Origin: Hyperoplus lanceolatus
Lineage: Eukaryota > Chordata > Actinopteri > Uranoscopiformes > Ammodytidae
Reading direction: 5' to 3'
Length of the DNA stretch: 64,000 bases
NCBI GenBank assembly: GCA_026929865.2
Contig: CM049395.1
Coordinates: 10,747,501 to 10,811,500, forward strand
The notes beneath the pieces are model-generated. The model had not been told where the DNA came from and searched no databases. It saw nothing but the letters and a program-made list of their open reading frames with translations. The position numbers and the translations under genes were made by a program. This document shows positions 1-9,825 of the stretch, in pieces. Position 1 is the first letter of the stretch. The number at the start of each line of letters is the position of its first letter.

Positions 1-1770
1 GATAATGACAGTTACAGGGATTACTTTTTTTATATGCACCTTTGTGGGACGAGGGTTCGCTAGGAGAAAAACAAACTCATGAAAACCTCAGCAAACCTTT
101 TTTTTTGTGTGAACATAACTTTAAATCAGCACCCTCTTCCTGCTGCCACTCTGTAAGTAGAATTGATTGCAGTGCAAAAGAGACATTTTAACAGCATGAG
201 AAATTCCAGTGCAACAACAAATGTGAGACATGACATCACCCAGCCAAGTCTTGGGCAAATGATCTGTACATACAGTACATCATACCACCTGCTTATATGT
301 GCATTCATGTGTAGACACTGAATTCACACATCCATTCATTCCTGCAATTATATTGGACTGAAAAAGATGGGAATTAATTGAATAAGTAGAGGAGCTGAAT
401 ATCTGACTATATCAAGACAAGATATTCATTTAGTCGTCCCACAGCCAGGATATTTACATTGTTAAACAGCTTCATTCAAATTAATCTAACAAACAAAAAG
501 AGGTATCAACGGTGTAGTGGTGACAGTATGACTGTAATGTGCACGTGCCAATAACTAACTGCGCCGTCCTTTTATCTCCTTTGCCCCTGGCCAAATCATT
601 ATCAGGCGGTCTGGTTGCAAAGATGCAGGTAGTAATCATGAACCAATCTATATTTTAATGAGCATGACATTAGATGGAAGTCTTGAATAGGCCATGCTCA
701 ACGATGCTAAGCAGAGGCATGGAGGGAAGTTTTGAGTGCTATGAAAGAAGGTAGAAACCAGCTGAATATGATTTGTGATAATTGGCATTGAGCTCTGCTT
801 TAAGCACACACACACACATCCCATTCACTCAGACAGTGTGGCTTCAATTAAAAAAGAAGCAAAGAGCATAATTATGTTTATTACTTTTTCCCCACACAAA
901 GTGAGTGCAATCGATCCCAACTGATGGCTTCAGTCTCAAGCAAGATATGACACTATATGTCATCCATCCCTAATTATTTTTGTGGAGCCTGGCAATATTC
1001 ACATTTTTCACATGCTCATAATAAGCAAACATGGGACCATATACAAAGGTTTGATGTATTATTAGCTGCTATGCATTGTGCAAAGTTATCTAAACTTGCT
1101 AATTATTAGCTGTTTGTCAATTCTTGGTTAAGCATGAACTATGCTCAGTTAACTAATGCTTTGTTAAGCATTAACAAAGCATTAATGTTATTTACAGTTT
1201 GTTAATGCTTAGTTAATGATTATTAAGCATAACAAGTAAGTAGTTTCAAAGAGGCGACAAACTGCTCCAGTACACTCATGCATGAGCTTTCATTACACGC
1301 CTGTCAGTAGTAGCCATGCTGGCTGAGTGACGTGCGACACCTAGTGGTGAAAGTCTGGTGTTACCTGTTTGGTCCGCTACTGGGCTTTTTATCAAACCGG
1401 TTTTGAAATGTTTAAATAGGGCCATCATTACCAGCAATGAAACAGGCGCAACAAAACAAACAGAACAAAGAATGTGTTAAAATAATGTGAGCGTGGGTAA
1501 GGGTGATCACCAGATTAAAATAAACTGTAGGTGATGAGCTCACAGAATGTGGACATAGGTGCGACGAGGCTGACAAAGGCCTCACCCTGGACCATAGAGC
1601 TGTTCTCACGTCTGCGTCATCATCCACATTGTGCTTTGTACTACACACAATGGTAACAGACATACTACAGTATAATAGAGCTCATTCAGTGGTGGATGAA
1701 TAATTTAGAAATTGTAATAGTGGTCATGAAAATATTCCACTACTGTAGAAGTCTTTCATATTAACATACT
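1..1770. other. Intergenic stretch, no gene seen
   Basis: AT-rich DNA with short, unconvincing open frames in every phase and no recognisable exon. It holds a short CA run near 806 and a 31-bp perfect hairpin at 1154-1184, listed separately. I recognise no transposon ends here. Confidence 0.6.
1154..1184. repeat. Short perfect hairpin
   Basis: Two 14-bp arms (TAATGCTTTGTTAA and its exact complement) are separated by the three bases GCA. The surrounding 1130-1240 repeats related TTAGTTAA/TTAATGCTT words, so it may be the end of an old palindromic transposon, but no partner end was found. Confidence 0.7.
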
Positions 1771-2151
1771 TTAAAGGTGCAGTGTGTAATATGACATCAT
1801 CAAGAAAGTTCTACAAAGTTCTAGAATGCAACGCTCCCTGGGTAACCCCACCCCTTTAGAGTAATAACAGAAGCTACAGTGGCCTTCAAGGACAAGAACA
1901 ATTCTAAATTTTAAACAATGCACCTGATGACATTCCAACTATGACACTTTCAAGATGGCGGCACTAGGTCTTGGTCCAAAATATGCAGAAATATGGACAT
2001 ATATGAGACTCTTTCTAAGGGAAAAAATAATAATTAAACAAAAAAATTCAGCTATTATGCACTAAATTAAATGTACTTATGGATATTATAATTACTTTCT
2101 ACAAAATCTGCTAGGAAATAAAACTCAACATTCTACACACTGCAGGTTTAA
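1771..2151. mobile_element. TTAA-flanked MITE
   Basis: Begins TTAAAGGTGCAGTGTGTA and ends with the near-complement TACACACTGCAGGTTTAA. TTAA at both limits is the target duplication expected for piggyBac/Kolobok-type elements. It is 381 bp with no coding capacity. Its terminal motif is one commonly seen in teleost genomes, a statement from general knowledge rather than a search. Confidence 0.8.
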
Positions 2152-2165
2152 CATTAACATTCTCC

Positions 2166-2414
2166 TTAAAGATGCTCTGAGGAACTTTCAGTTTGTTTTA
2201 ACTATTACACCCCTTTTGGATAAAAGTGGTAGTGTTTTTACTACACCATCTGTACAGTAGTTCCTGGGTGAGCGTACCCATGCCAAAGGCAGTAAGAAAA
2301 ACTACATACAAATAGCATTCTTTATACTGATGGTCTCATTTGCAGTTACATGTAATGTTTTAAAAGGAAAAATAAGTTTCAGAAATATCTAAAATTTCCT
2401 TGTAGCACCTTTAA
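2166..2414. mobile_element. TTAA-flanked MITE
   Basis: The left end TTAAAGATGCTCTGAGGAA pairs with the right end, which read on the other strand starts TTAAAGGTGCTACAAGGAA. It is 249 bp, TTAA-bounded and non-coding. It lies 14 bp from the preceding MITE and 13 bp from the following hAT element, so three insertions sit side by side. Confidence 0.7.
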
Positions 2415-2427
2415 GTATACTGTACAG

Positions 2428-4628
2428 TAGGGCTGGGCGATATGACGATATCATATTGTGGACAATATGAAAGTGTCTACCGGGGGAGATTTGGCCACAC
2501 ACGGGGGCTCTGCAGCAGAGTTATGGGCTGCAATATAGCTTGTCTGCCCTCAACAGAAGAAGCCTCATCTGTTGCTCTAGCTGTCTAGCTCCGGTGCGCC
2601 ATCACTACAGTTAACAAACCAACTCCTTGTCACGGTGGCGGAGCAGCTGGTATTAACGGTCAAAAATGTCATCGGGCAAAGGAAACTTGCTTGCTGCTTC
2701 AGCGTGCTGTTGCCGTGACGCAGAGTTGGCTTGTTTTAAGCCGCAAACTACATGGGTTAGCTCTCGTGAGCTAGCTGGCTAATAATGACATCTTTAGCCT
2801 ACTCGGGGCTTCACCCCATGGACATATAAAGAAATGGACACCAGATTGAAACATGGCGCCCATTCATTCCTATGAAAGCTGCTCATTGGCGCAGGAAAGC
2901 CACAAGGAAGTGACTTTCTGCTTCATGGGTGTCTAACACGCCCCTGAAGCATGACACGCAGGGTACGTTTCACTGACGTTGCTCATTCTCCAGCAGTGTA
3001 ACGTTATAATATGTCCGTGCATTAAGCTAAGCGGGACGAGCACAGTTGCATTGTTTATCGACCATGGAAGTATAAATTACTAATCCCCGATGATTCTCCA
3101 TGTAATCTTTAAGTTACACCCCGTCGTTGTAAAGTAATATAGTGATAAACAAAGATTCCTCCCGCCATCGGAGGCCGGGCCGGCTGAAGCAACGGTTGTT
3201 TCACTACGACTCCTTGTAGCGGCTCCACCCCTAACGGCTAAAACTGAAAATAAAACGGCTATAAAACGCTTTCGGTGGCGTTTTGAAAAGCGAAAACTTC
3301 CATCCTATTAGTACATGGTCCAAAGAATAGTATGAGCCTTTGATTGATATCCAGAAAAATTCAGCGGAGATACATTCTTGTTTGACGAAATTGTATTGGG
3401 AATGAATGGGGTCAGCACCCTATGATCTCCATTTTGTTTTACGGACCCGTCCCAGACAGTCCAATGCGTGTAATACCAGGCGTGGCCACCTGTCCATGCT
3501 GGCTGCTCCGAAAAGGCACAGTCCTGGGGGCCTGCTTCACCCCCGTGCTGTTATTGTTGGAGACAGCCAGCAAGGCTGGTTTTATGTAACTTTAAAACAT
3601 GTCAAACTTGAAAATATTATTTGTGTTGAAGCTGGAGTTAAAGAGGACCTATTATACTACTTTTCTGGTCTTAATTTCTTGTTTTACACTGATATAGAGC
3701 AACCTGACACGAATCACATCACAAAAAACTATGTAGATTTTCGGGAAGCTCTTTCTCTTATTTTGGCGATCCAGCACGTCCTGTCAACACTTGAGTGTGT
3801 GTGTTTCGGCCATCTCCGCTCCCTCCGCCTGTGCTTTGGCCATCTCCGCTCCCCCCCCCCCTCCTGCAAACCCCACTCTGTTGTGATTGGTTACCTTCCT
3901 CCCGGAACACTTTCAGTGGCGGGAAGCGCGAGCATGGACCTATAAGGACGCAAGGCAGACGCGAACAGGGAAGTGACAGCATTGCTATACATGGAAACAT
4001 CCGCGTGGTGACGACACCAAGTTACATGCAACGTCACAATATTACAAAGCGTCAAACCGCTTTGAACACGTGACTTCTCGACTAGCTAGAATAGTGTCTA
4101 GTGCTCTGCACAGACACCCCAGACGGTCAGCAGGGAATACGTCGAAATGCATGTAAGTCATTATTTGATAATTTAGTATGGTTAAGCATGACTATAAATC
4201 ATCATAACAACGTTTATAGGTCATAAAAGTCAAAAAGCATCATAGGTCCTCTTTAAAGTATTACCAGACATTTGCTCATTAGTTAATTTTGACAGCTTTT
4301 TAAAATGAAGATGAGCAAATACTGCAGGAAAATTCAAGTCTTTCATTATTTTGATATAGGCTACAATCAATTGGAAAATGTAAGCTGTTTGGTTGATGCT
4401 GTCATTTTTATTTTGCACTGCTGACTGACTAAAGTCAGACTGGTGTGGTATTTTGCACCAGTTTTTCTTTTGTATGGAAATTTAACTTCCAAGCAAAAGA
4501 TGAAAATAATCTAATGTGATTAAAGTTCAGTACGGTTATTGTAATCTATTGAATTTAAAGGAAAAATACTATACCGTGATATATACCCATATCGTGATAT
4601 AAAATTACCTATATCGTGATACGCCCTA
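2428..4628. mobile_element. Non-autonomous hAT-type DNA transposon
   Basis: The left end TAGGGCTGGGCGATAT and the right end ATCACGATAT...GCCCTA type termini are inverted repeats of the widespread hAT form (TAGGGCTGGGC). A perfect 8-bp duplication CTGTACAG flanks it at 2420-2427 and 4629-4636, as expected of hAT transposition. No transposase frame is visible in the 2.2 kb, so it is non-autonomous. A TTAA element (3638-4255) is nested in its right half. Near 2620-2760 the sequence is GC-richer, possibly the remnant of a promoter region; that part is inference. Confidence 0.9.
3638..4255. mobile_element. TTAA MITE, family A copy 1, nested in hAT
   Basis: Starts TTAAAGAGGACCTATTAT and ends ATAGGTCCTCTTTAA, a clear inverted pair with TTAA limits. 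The same body recurs at 26247-26798 (opposite orientation), 49450-50001 and, truncated, 60737-61071. Shared landmarks are a C-homopolymer near the middle (3851-3862 here) and the block CCCAGACGGTCAGCAGGGAA near the right end. ORFs in it are not conserved as proteins between copies. Confidence 0.85.
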
Positions 4629-4922
4629 CTGTACAGATGTATTAACATCAACGTGTCCAATAGCATTACTATTACTGATTATTAAAGGAAGGATTAAATG
4701 AATCATTAAAGGATTCAAATAATCATCAGGCTCTTGTTTGACATTTTATAACAATGAAGTAAAAACTATTAGTAAACATTTTTACTTATATAATGTATTT
4801 GTCTCTAAACTCAAGCAGAGTCAAAGTATAAAGTAGCATCAAATGAAAATACTTGAGTAAATAAAAAAGTACTTGGATACTGAGCACAATGTAAATGCTT
4901 GGGGTAGAAAGTAAGTTTAGGC

Positions 4923-5218
4923 TTAAAGGCCTACTTCACCAGTTGGAATATGAAGGTGTATTGAACTCGGAGATCCTATTTAGTATAAATGTGCAAAAAA
5001 TAAATAAATCGGATCACCTTAGCCTGAGAAAAGGCAGAAAGAATGTTTTATGGTCTAACCCTACAGTTTCCTTCTTGTGACATCACAGTAAGGGTTATGA
5101 TTAACAGGACAGCTGGGCCAAGGGAAGACTGAGGGAAGAAAAACCTCATTCATTATATTATAATAGTTATTTTATAATGATAGAACGCTGGTTCCGTATG
5201 GGTGAAGTATTCCTTTAA
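4923..5218. mobile_element. TTAA-flanked MITE
   Basis: The left end TTAAAGGCCTACTTCACC matches the complement of the right end, TTAAAGGAATACTTCACCC. It is 296 bp, TTAA-bounded and non-coding. Confidence 0.75.
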
Positions 5219-5709
5219 GCTTATTTGCCTTTTGGTTTGCATGCTACAGGGCTCTGCATGATTGCTCTGTTGGCTCACTGATCCACTAAAACAAAAACAA
5301 TGTGAATGTCAGCAGTGACACCTGCCTCCTGTACTCAAAGGTCAAAAGGTTTCCAGTGAAAGATGCCAATTGACAAATAAACTGGCGAATATAAATGAAC
5401 GCAAAGCAGTCTTCATGGTCTGTGAGAAATGAGTTAGAAGGGATGAGTAGAATAAGCATTTATGGAGTGTGTTTCAACAGTATAAATAATGAGACATGGT
5501 GATGGTCAAATTGTGATCCACAGATTGCTGAAATGGGTCATCAAGTAGGCACAAAGTGTATAAACCTTTTTTCTTTTATTTGGAAAATTAAACAGTAAAG
5601 GCCCATGGCCCTATACATAAAATCATATAGGGCTCATCTTCTAAATCTGCACTTCTGTTTTTAATTGTTTTGACATAAGGAACATAAGGAACAAGATGAA
5701 GTATATATA
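5219..5709. other. Intergenic stretch, nothing recognised
   Basis: No convincing ORF, RNA gene or repeat end was seen between the MITE at 4923-5218 and the Tc1 element that starts at 5710. Confidence 0.6.
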
Positions 5710-5884
5710 CAGGTGAAACTTGAAAAATTTGAATATTGTGCAAAAGTTAATTTATTTCAGTAATTCAAATTTATAGTTGAAAATAATATATTATACAGAC
5801 TCATTACATGCAAAGTGAGATATGTGAAGCATTTATTTTTTATAATTGTGATTATTATGGCTTACAGTTTATAAAAACCCCAAA

Positions 5885-6063
5885 ATGTGTATCTGTGTAT
5901 CTGAATCTGAATCTGATGAAAATGGGGGCGGGACTCGATAAGCCTTAGGCTTCTTCCGTCACCCTTCGGACAACACAAAGTATGATGTAAGATGTGAAAG
6001 AGATAATTGTGTATTGTGTGGAATTGTCCGAAAGAATAATAATAAATGAATAAATAAAAAAAT
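5885..6063 (+). mobile_element. 5'-truncated LINE 3' end in the left arm
   Basis: About 178 bp interrupt the left arm between AACCCCAAA and ATTCAAAATCTCAG; the right arm is uninterrupted at the matching place. The insert ends in an AATAAATGAATAAATAAA tail, and its GGGGGCGGGACTCGATAAGC block resembles 3' untranslated ends of teleost CR1/L2/jockey-like LINEs. Family assignment is from memory of such tails. The insertion must post-date formation of the palindrome or have escaped its duplication. Confidence 0.65.
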
Positions 6064-6176
6064 TCAAAATCTCAGAAAATTAGAATATTACATAAAATCA
6101 TTAAAAAAAGGATTTTAAATACAGAAATGTCGGCCCTCTAGAAAGTATAATCATGCATATGTACTAAGTACTTGGT

Positions 6177-6600
6177 GTGGGCCCCTTTTGCATGAATTAT
6201 TGCCTAAATGCGGCGTGGCATGGATGCTATCAGCCTGTGGCACTGCTGAGGTGTTATGGAAGCCCAGGTTGCTTTGATGTGGCCTTCAGCTCGTCTGTAT
6301 TGTTGGGTCTGGTGTGTATCATCTTCCTCTTGACAATAGTCCATAGTTTCTCTATGGAGTTCAGGTCAGGAGAGTTGTCTGGCCATTCATGCACAGTAAT
6401 ACCATGGTCAGTCAACCAGTTACCAGTGGGTTATGGTACCGTGGGCAGGTGCCAAGTCTTGCTGGAAATGGAAATTGTCATCTCCATAAAGCTTGTCAAC
6501 AGAAGCATGAAGTGCTCTAAAATCTTCTGGTAGATGGCTGTGGCGACTTTGGACTTGATAACACAGTGGACTAACAGCAGCAGATGACATGATACCTCAA
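6177..6600 (-). pseudogene. Tc1 transposase half, inverted copy (dead)
   Basis: Read on the minus strand, this repeats the transposase 3' half of the right arm, including the stretch for the catalytic-domain end (WPDNSPDLN region at about 6395-6350). It carries many substitutions, stops and shifts relative to the right arm copy, so neither is functional. The plus-strand 118-residue open frame over this interval is a shadow and not a real gene. Confidence 0.75.
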
Positions 6601-6639
6601 ATCATCACTGATCCAAATTAAATGTTGCGTTTCATTTGG

Positions 6640-7150
6640 AAATCAAGGTTCCACAGTCTAGAGGAAGAGTGGAGGGGCACAAAATCCAAGGGGCTTGAAG
6701 ACCACTGTCAAGTTTCAAAAGTCAGTGATGATTTGAGGCACCATGTCATCTGATGGTGTTGGTCCACTGTGTTATCAAGTCCAAAGTCAACACAGCTGTC
6801 TACCAGGATATGTTAGAGCACTTCATATTTCCTATCTGTTGACAAGCTTTATGGAGATGCTGAATTACTTTGTCCAGCAAGACTTGTCCACAGTGCCAAA
6901 ACCACAAGTAACTGGTTGACTGACCATGGTATTACTGTGTTGATTGGCCAGACAACTCTCCTGACCTGAACCCAATAGAGAAACTATGGAGTATTGTCAA
7001 GAGGCAGATGAGACACACCAGACCCAACAATACAGACGAGCTGAAGGCCTCTATCAAAGCAACCTGGGCTTCCATAACACCTCAGCAGTGCCACAGACTG
7101 ATAGCATCCATGCCACACTGCATTTAGGCAATAATTTGTGCAAAAGGGGC
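6640..7150 (+). pseudogene. Tc1-like transposase, C-terminal half (dead)
   Basis: Translation gives the Tc1 signature order: an 'IKSKVNTAVYQ' strand near 6775, then a degraded QQD..PxH region near 6880, then 'DWPDNSPDLNPIEKLW' near 6943-6990 containing the conserved final Glu of the DD34/35E triad, then 'RQMRHTRPNNTDELKASIKA' and 'MPHCI' at the C-terminus. Several in-frame stops (for example near 6690-6730 and 6860-6920) and shifts disrupt it. The N-terminal DNA-binding half is absent. It sits inside the palindromic element at 5710-7392. Identification rests on well-known Tc1 motifs and is secure at superfamily level. Confidence 0.85.
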
Positions 7151-7394
7151 CCAAACCAAGTACTTAGTACATATGCATGATTATACTTTCTAGACGGCCA
7201 ACATTTCTGTATTTAAAATCCTTTTTTTATTGATTTTATGTAATATTCTAATTTTCTGAGATTTTGAATTTGGGGTTTTCATAAGCTGTAAGCCATAATG
7301 AGTCTATATAATATATTAATTTCACCATTTAGGTTGAATTACTGAAATAAATGAACTTTTGCACGATATTCAAATTTTTCGAGTTTCACCTGTA

Positions 7395-8305
7395 TATTCC
7401 ACTGCACCTTTGAGCAAAGGTGTGTGTGTGTGCTTCACCAAAACATTAAGAGTGTAAATGTTTTACTAAAGAGCAATGGCTTCAGAGGGCTGGACGTCAG
7501 CCTCACCATGTTCAACGTAGACATTAGATTGCTAGTCAGCTTGTTGTAGTTCAAATGTATTACACAAAACTACTCACGCTTGTACATTGTTCCACTTAAA
7601 TACCTATAGATGATGAACCATTTATTACACCTGAATACATGACTTTAGGCTGTTATGCTAACTTCCACCCTGGTCTACAGATGAGAATTTGCTGCATAGA
7701 GTAACATTTGCAGTTTGATAGACACCTTTATTCCAAATGCCTCACTGTCACATCACTCCGTATTATTCTGCCGTATAAGTTTTCATTTCAATTTAGTCTA
7801 CAGCTCTATGATTGACAGCTTCTCGGACACCATCCAGATAGTCAGTCTGCTCTACTCCCAGCAGTTCAAGGCAAACATTAATATTTAATTTGCAAATAGT
7901 ATTTAATCAAGCTCTGATCTGTTTATATAAGATAGGAAATCCATTACCACGATGCAATATTTATCAAATTAAATGTTTAAGACAAACCCCAATAATTAAG
8001 AGTAATTATACAAGATGCCTGATTTTTTTCTTTGCCAATCAAAAATATATTTCTATTGGATACATTTCCCACAGATCTCAAAATTTCGGGAACCAGCGAT
8101 CCTGCAAACATTAGACCAATTCAGAAAGTTCTGTCACTGCAGGATTTTACCAAAATAAAAGATAAATGACAATATTTGTTCCACTTTGTTCTTGTGGTGA
8201 CTCAGTTGTGTGTGGCCACTACCCAGCTGCTGTAGAATCAAAGTGTATACACTTAAAGACCTGGAGCAGAGTGCTGACTAACTAGATCGCAATGTCCTTG
8301 TTTGT
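7395..8305. other. Intergenic stretch, no gene seen
   Basis: Contains a short TG run near 7420 and otherwise ordinary AT-rich DNA. The 74-residue open frame at 7890-8114 has no recognisable features and is probably chance. Confidence 0.55.
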
Positions 8306-9232
8306 TTAAAGCAGCTCCGAGTAACATTTAAATATATTTTAAACAGCCTCATGTTTCCTCTCATAATCATAAATTACTTTTAACAGCAAACAAGACCATC
8401 AGTGCAAAGAAAGAAGTTTTTATATAGTTTTTATTACTACGTTTGGTGTTGTCGCACACTCAGTCCGATTTTCGGTTCACGCGTGCATGCTCTATGGCCA
8501 CATATCCGTATTGGTCGCAGATTTCAGTGTGGCGCAGCAACGCGATTTGAGAAGCCTATCCCTCCAGGTGAGGGAAGGGGAGCAGGAGCCTTGTTTGAGA
8601 CAGTTATTTGTCGTCATAATGACTGATAACGGGGCTGAACCATCAAAGAAAAAAAAGAAAATGCAATGAAGAAAAGCTAAAAGGGAGAGTGGTAGGTGGG
8701 CGGGAGGGCGTTGCCAAGCAACGTACAATTTCACGGGACCGAACTAGGCTGCAGTGTTTACTCCTAAATGAATGAGCGGTGGCCTACTAAAACAAAGTTT
8801 ACTTTGCCTCACCAGCATCATCAGATGACCATTATTCATCTGAAATAGTCATTTTTTACAACAACATAAACACATTACCTCATTGTGATCCATACTAACT
8901 GCCGTCTCTCGTTCATTCGCTTTGCGTGAGGACACGTAATCTTTCAGCTCTGTGAGAGGTGACACTGCATCAACTCATTGCAATCATGTGTGTTTAGCAC
9001 TGACTGGCATTAGTTGATGCTGTGTCACTAACCACTCTCACTGAGCCGAAAAGAGTCCGGTGCCCTCTCACTTTCAACACACGGACATGCACTATATTGC
9101 TTCCTGATCATTTGAATCTTGAACGCCCGGCACAAGCTAGAAAACAGCTTCACGACAGCTGGCGTCGTAAAAGTACTACCGCTTTTGTCCAAAGGGGCCG
9201 CCAACGTGCAATGTTACTCGTAGTGGCTTTAA
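8306..9232. mobile_element. TTAA element, family B copy 1
   Basis: The left end TTAAAGCAGCTCCGAGTAAC pairs with the right end GTTACTCGTAGTGGCTTTAA, both with TTAA. It is 927 bp. Its first ~430 bp recur at about 56800-57285 (inverted) and from 63625 to the window end. A 60-codon frame (8487-8669) ends in a lysine-rich SKKKKKMQ tail and is intact in this copy and in the 63.8-kb copy; the third copy lacks its start. The element's right TTAA is also the left TTAA of the next MITE. Confidence 0.82.
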
Positions 9233-9825
9233 AGGTGGGGTGGAGGATTTGGTGAGAAAATGGCTGTTGGGATAGAGATTTGAATCTAAATACCTCAACC
9301 GCTCCACTTGTTCTCTTTGGTCCCTCCCCTATGGTCCCGCCCTGACACGCTCTAACACCAACAAAGTCGTGCCAAAGTGAAAGTCCCAACAGCCAATAAG
9401 AACAGAGAATCGGAGCCTCGCTCTGATTGGTCAAAGTGTACATGTGATACTTGTATTATTAGAATAATAAAGGGGGCCAAACCAAGTACTGAGTACATAT
9501 GGATGATTATACTTTATAGAGGACTGACATTTCTGTATTTAAAATCCCGTCTTCATTGATTTCATGTAATATTCAAATTTTCTGAGATTGGGGTTTTCAA
9601 GCTGTTAAACTTTGAGCTATAACAATCAAAATAAAGAAAATAAACAAATAAAGGCTTGGGATATCTAACTTTGCATGTAATTAATCTATATAATATATTA
9701 TTTTCACCTTTTAAGTTGAATTACTGAAATAAATGAACTTTTGCATGATATTCTAATTTTTCGCATTTCAACTGTACAACTCATGTTAACTTTGACCAAT
9801 CAGAAATCACATACCCCAGCTTTAA
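9229..9825. mobile_element. TTAA MITE, family C copy 1, split by Tc1 fragment
   Basis: Begins TTAAAGGTGGGGTGGAGGAT and ends ACCCCAGCTTTAA. A full-length, uninterrupted copy in the opposite orientation lies at 37322-37606, which shows that 9441-9774 is an insertion here at a TA. CCAAT-type boxes (GATTGGTCAAAG, CCAATCAG) flank the insertion point. Confidence 0.82.
9441..9774. mobile_element. Tc1-like fragment inserted in MITE C
   Basis: Flanked by TA on both sides (9439-9440 and 9775-9776), interrupting the MITE exactly where copy 37322-37606 is continuous. The right ~300 bp match the right arm end of the 5710-7392 element (CCAAACCAAGTACT..., GAATTACTGAAATAAATGAA). The left inverted repeat is reduced to a short degraded stretch, so it is a deletion derivative. 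Confidence 0.8.

Larger units (their letters stand above)
5710..7392. mobile_element. Palindromic (foldback) Tc1-like transposon
   Basis: Ends CAGGTGAAACTTGAAAAA and, in inverse, TTTTTCGAGTTTCACCTG, each flanked by TA, the Tc1/mariner target duplication. The inverted repeat is not limited to the ends: 5710-6613 and 6722-7392 are complementary almost throughout once a LINE insertion at about 5885-6063 is removed, leaving a loop of about 110 bp. The right arm contains the C-terminal half of a Tc1 transposase and the left arm an inverted copy of it. The structure fits a half-element joined to its own inverted duplicate. Solo or partial relatives occur at 9441-9774 and 38737-39828. Confidence 0.88.

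Noticed and set aside
3406..3945. 179-codon ORF as a host gene
   Set aside because: It spans the boundary of a nested TTAA MITE inside a hAT element and is not conserved in the other MITE copies.
6177..6533. 118-codon plus-strand ORF as a gene
   Set aside because: It is the antisense of the inverted Tc1 transposase copy.
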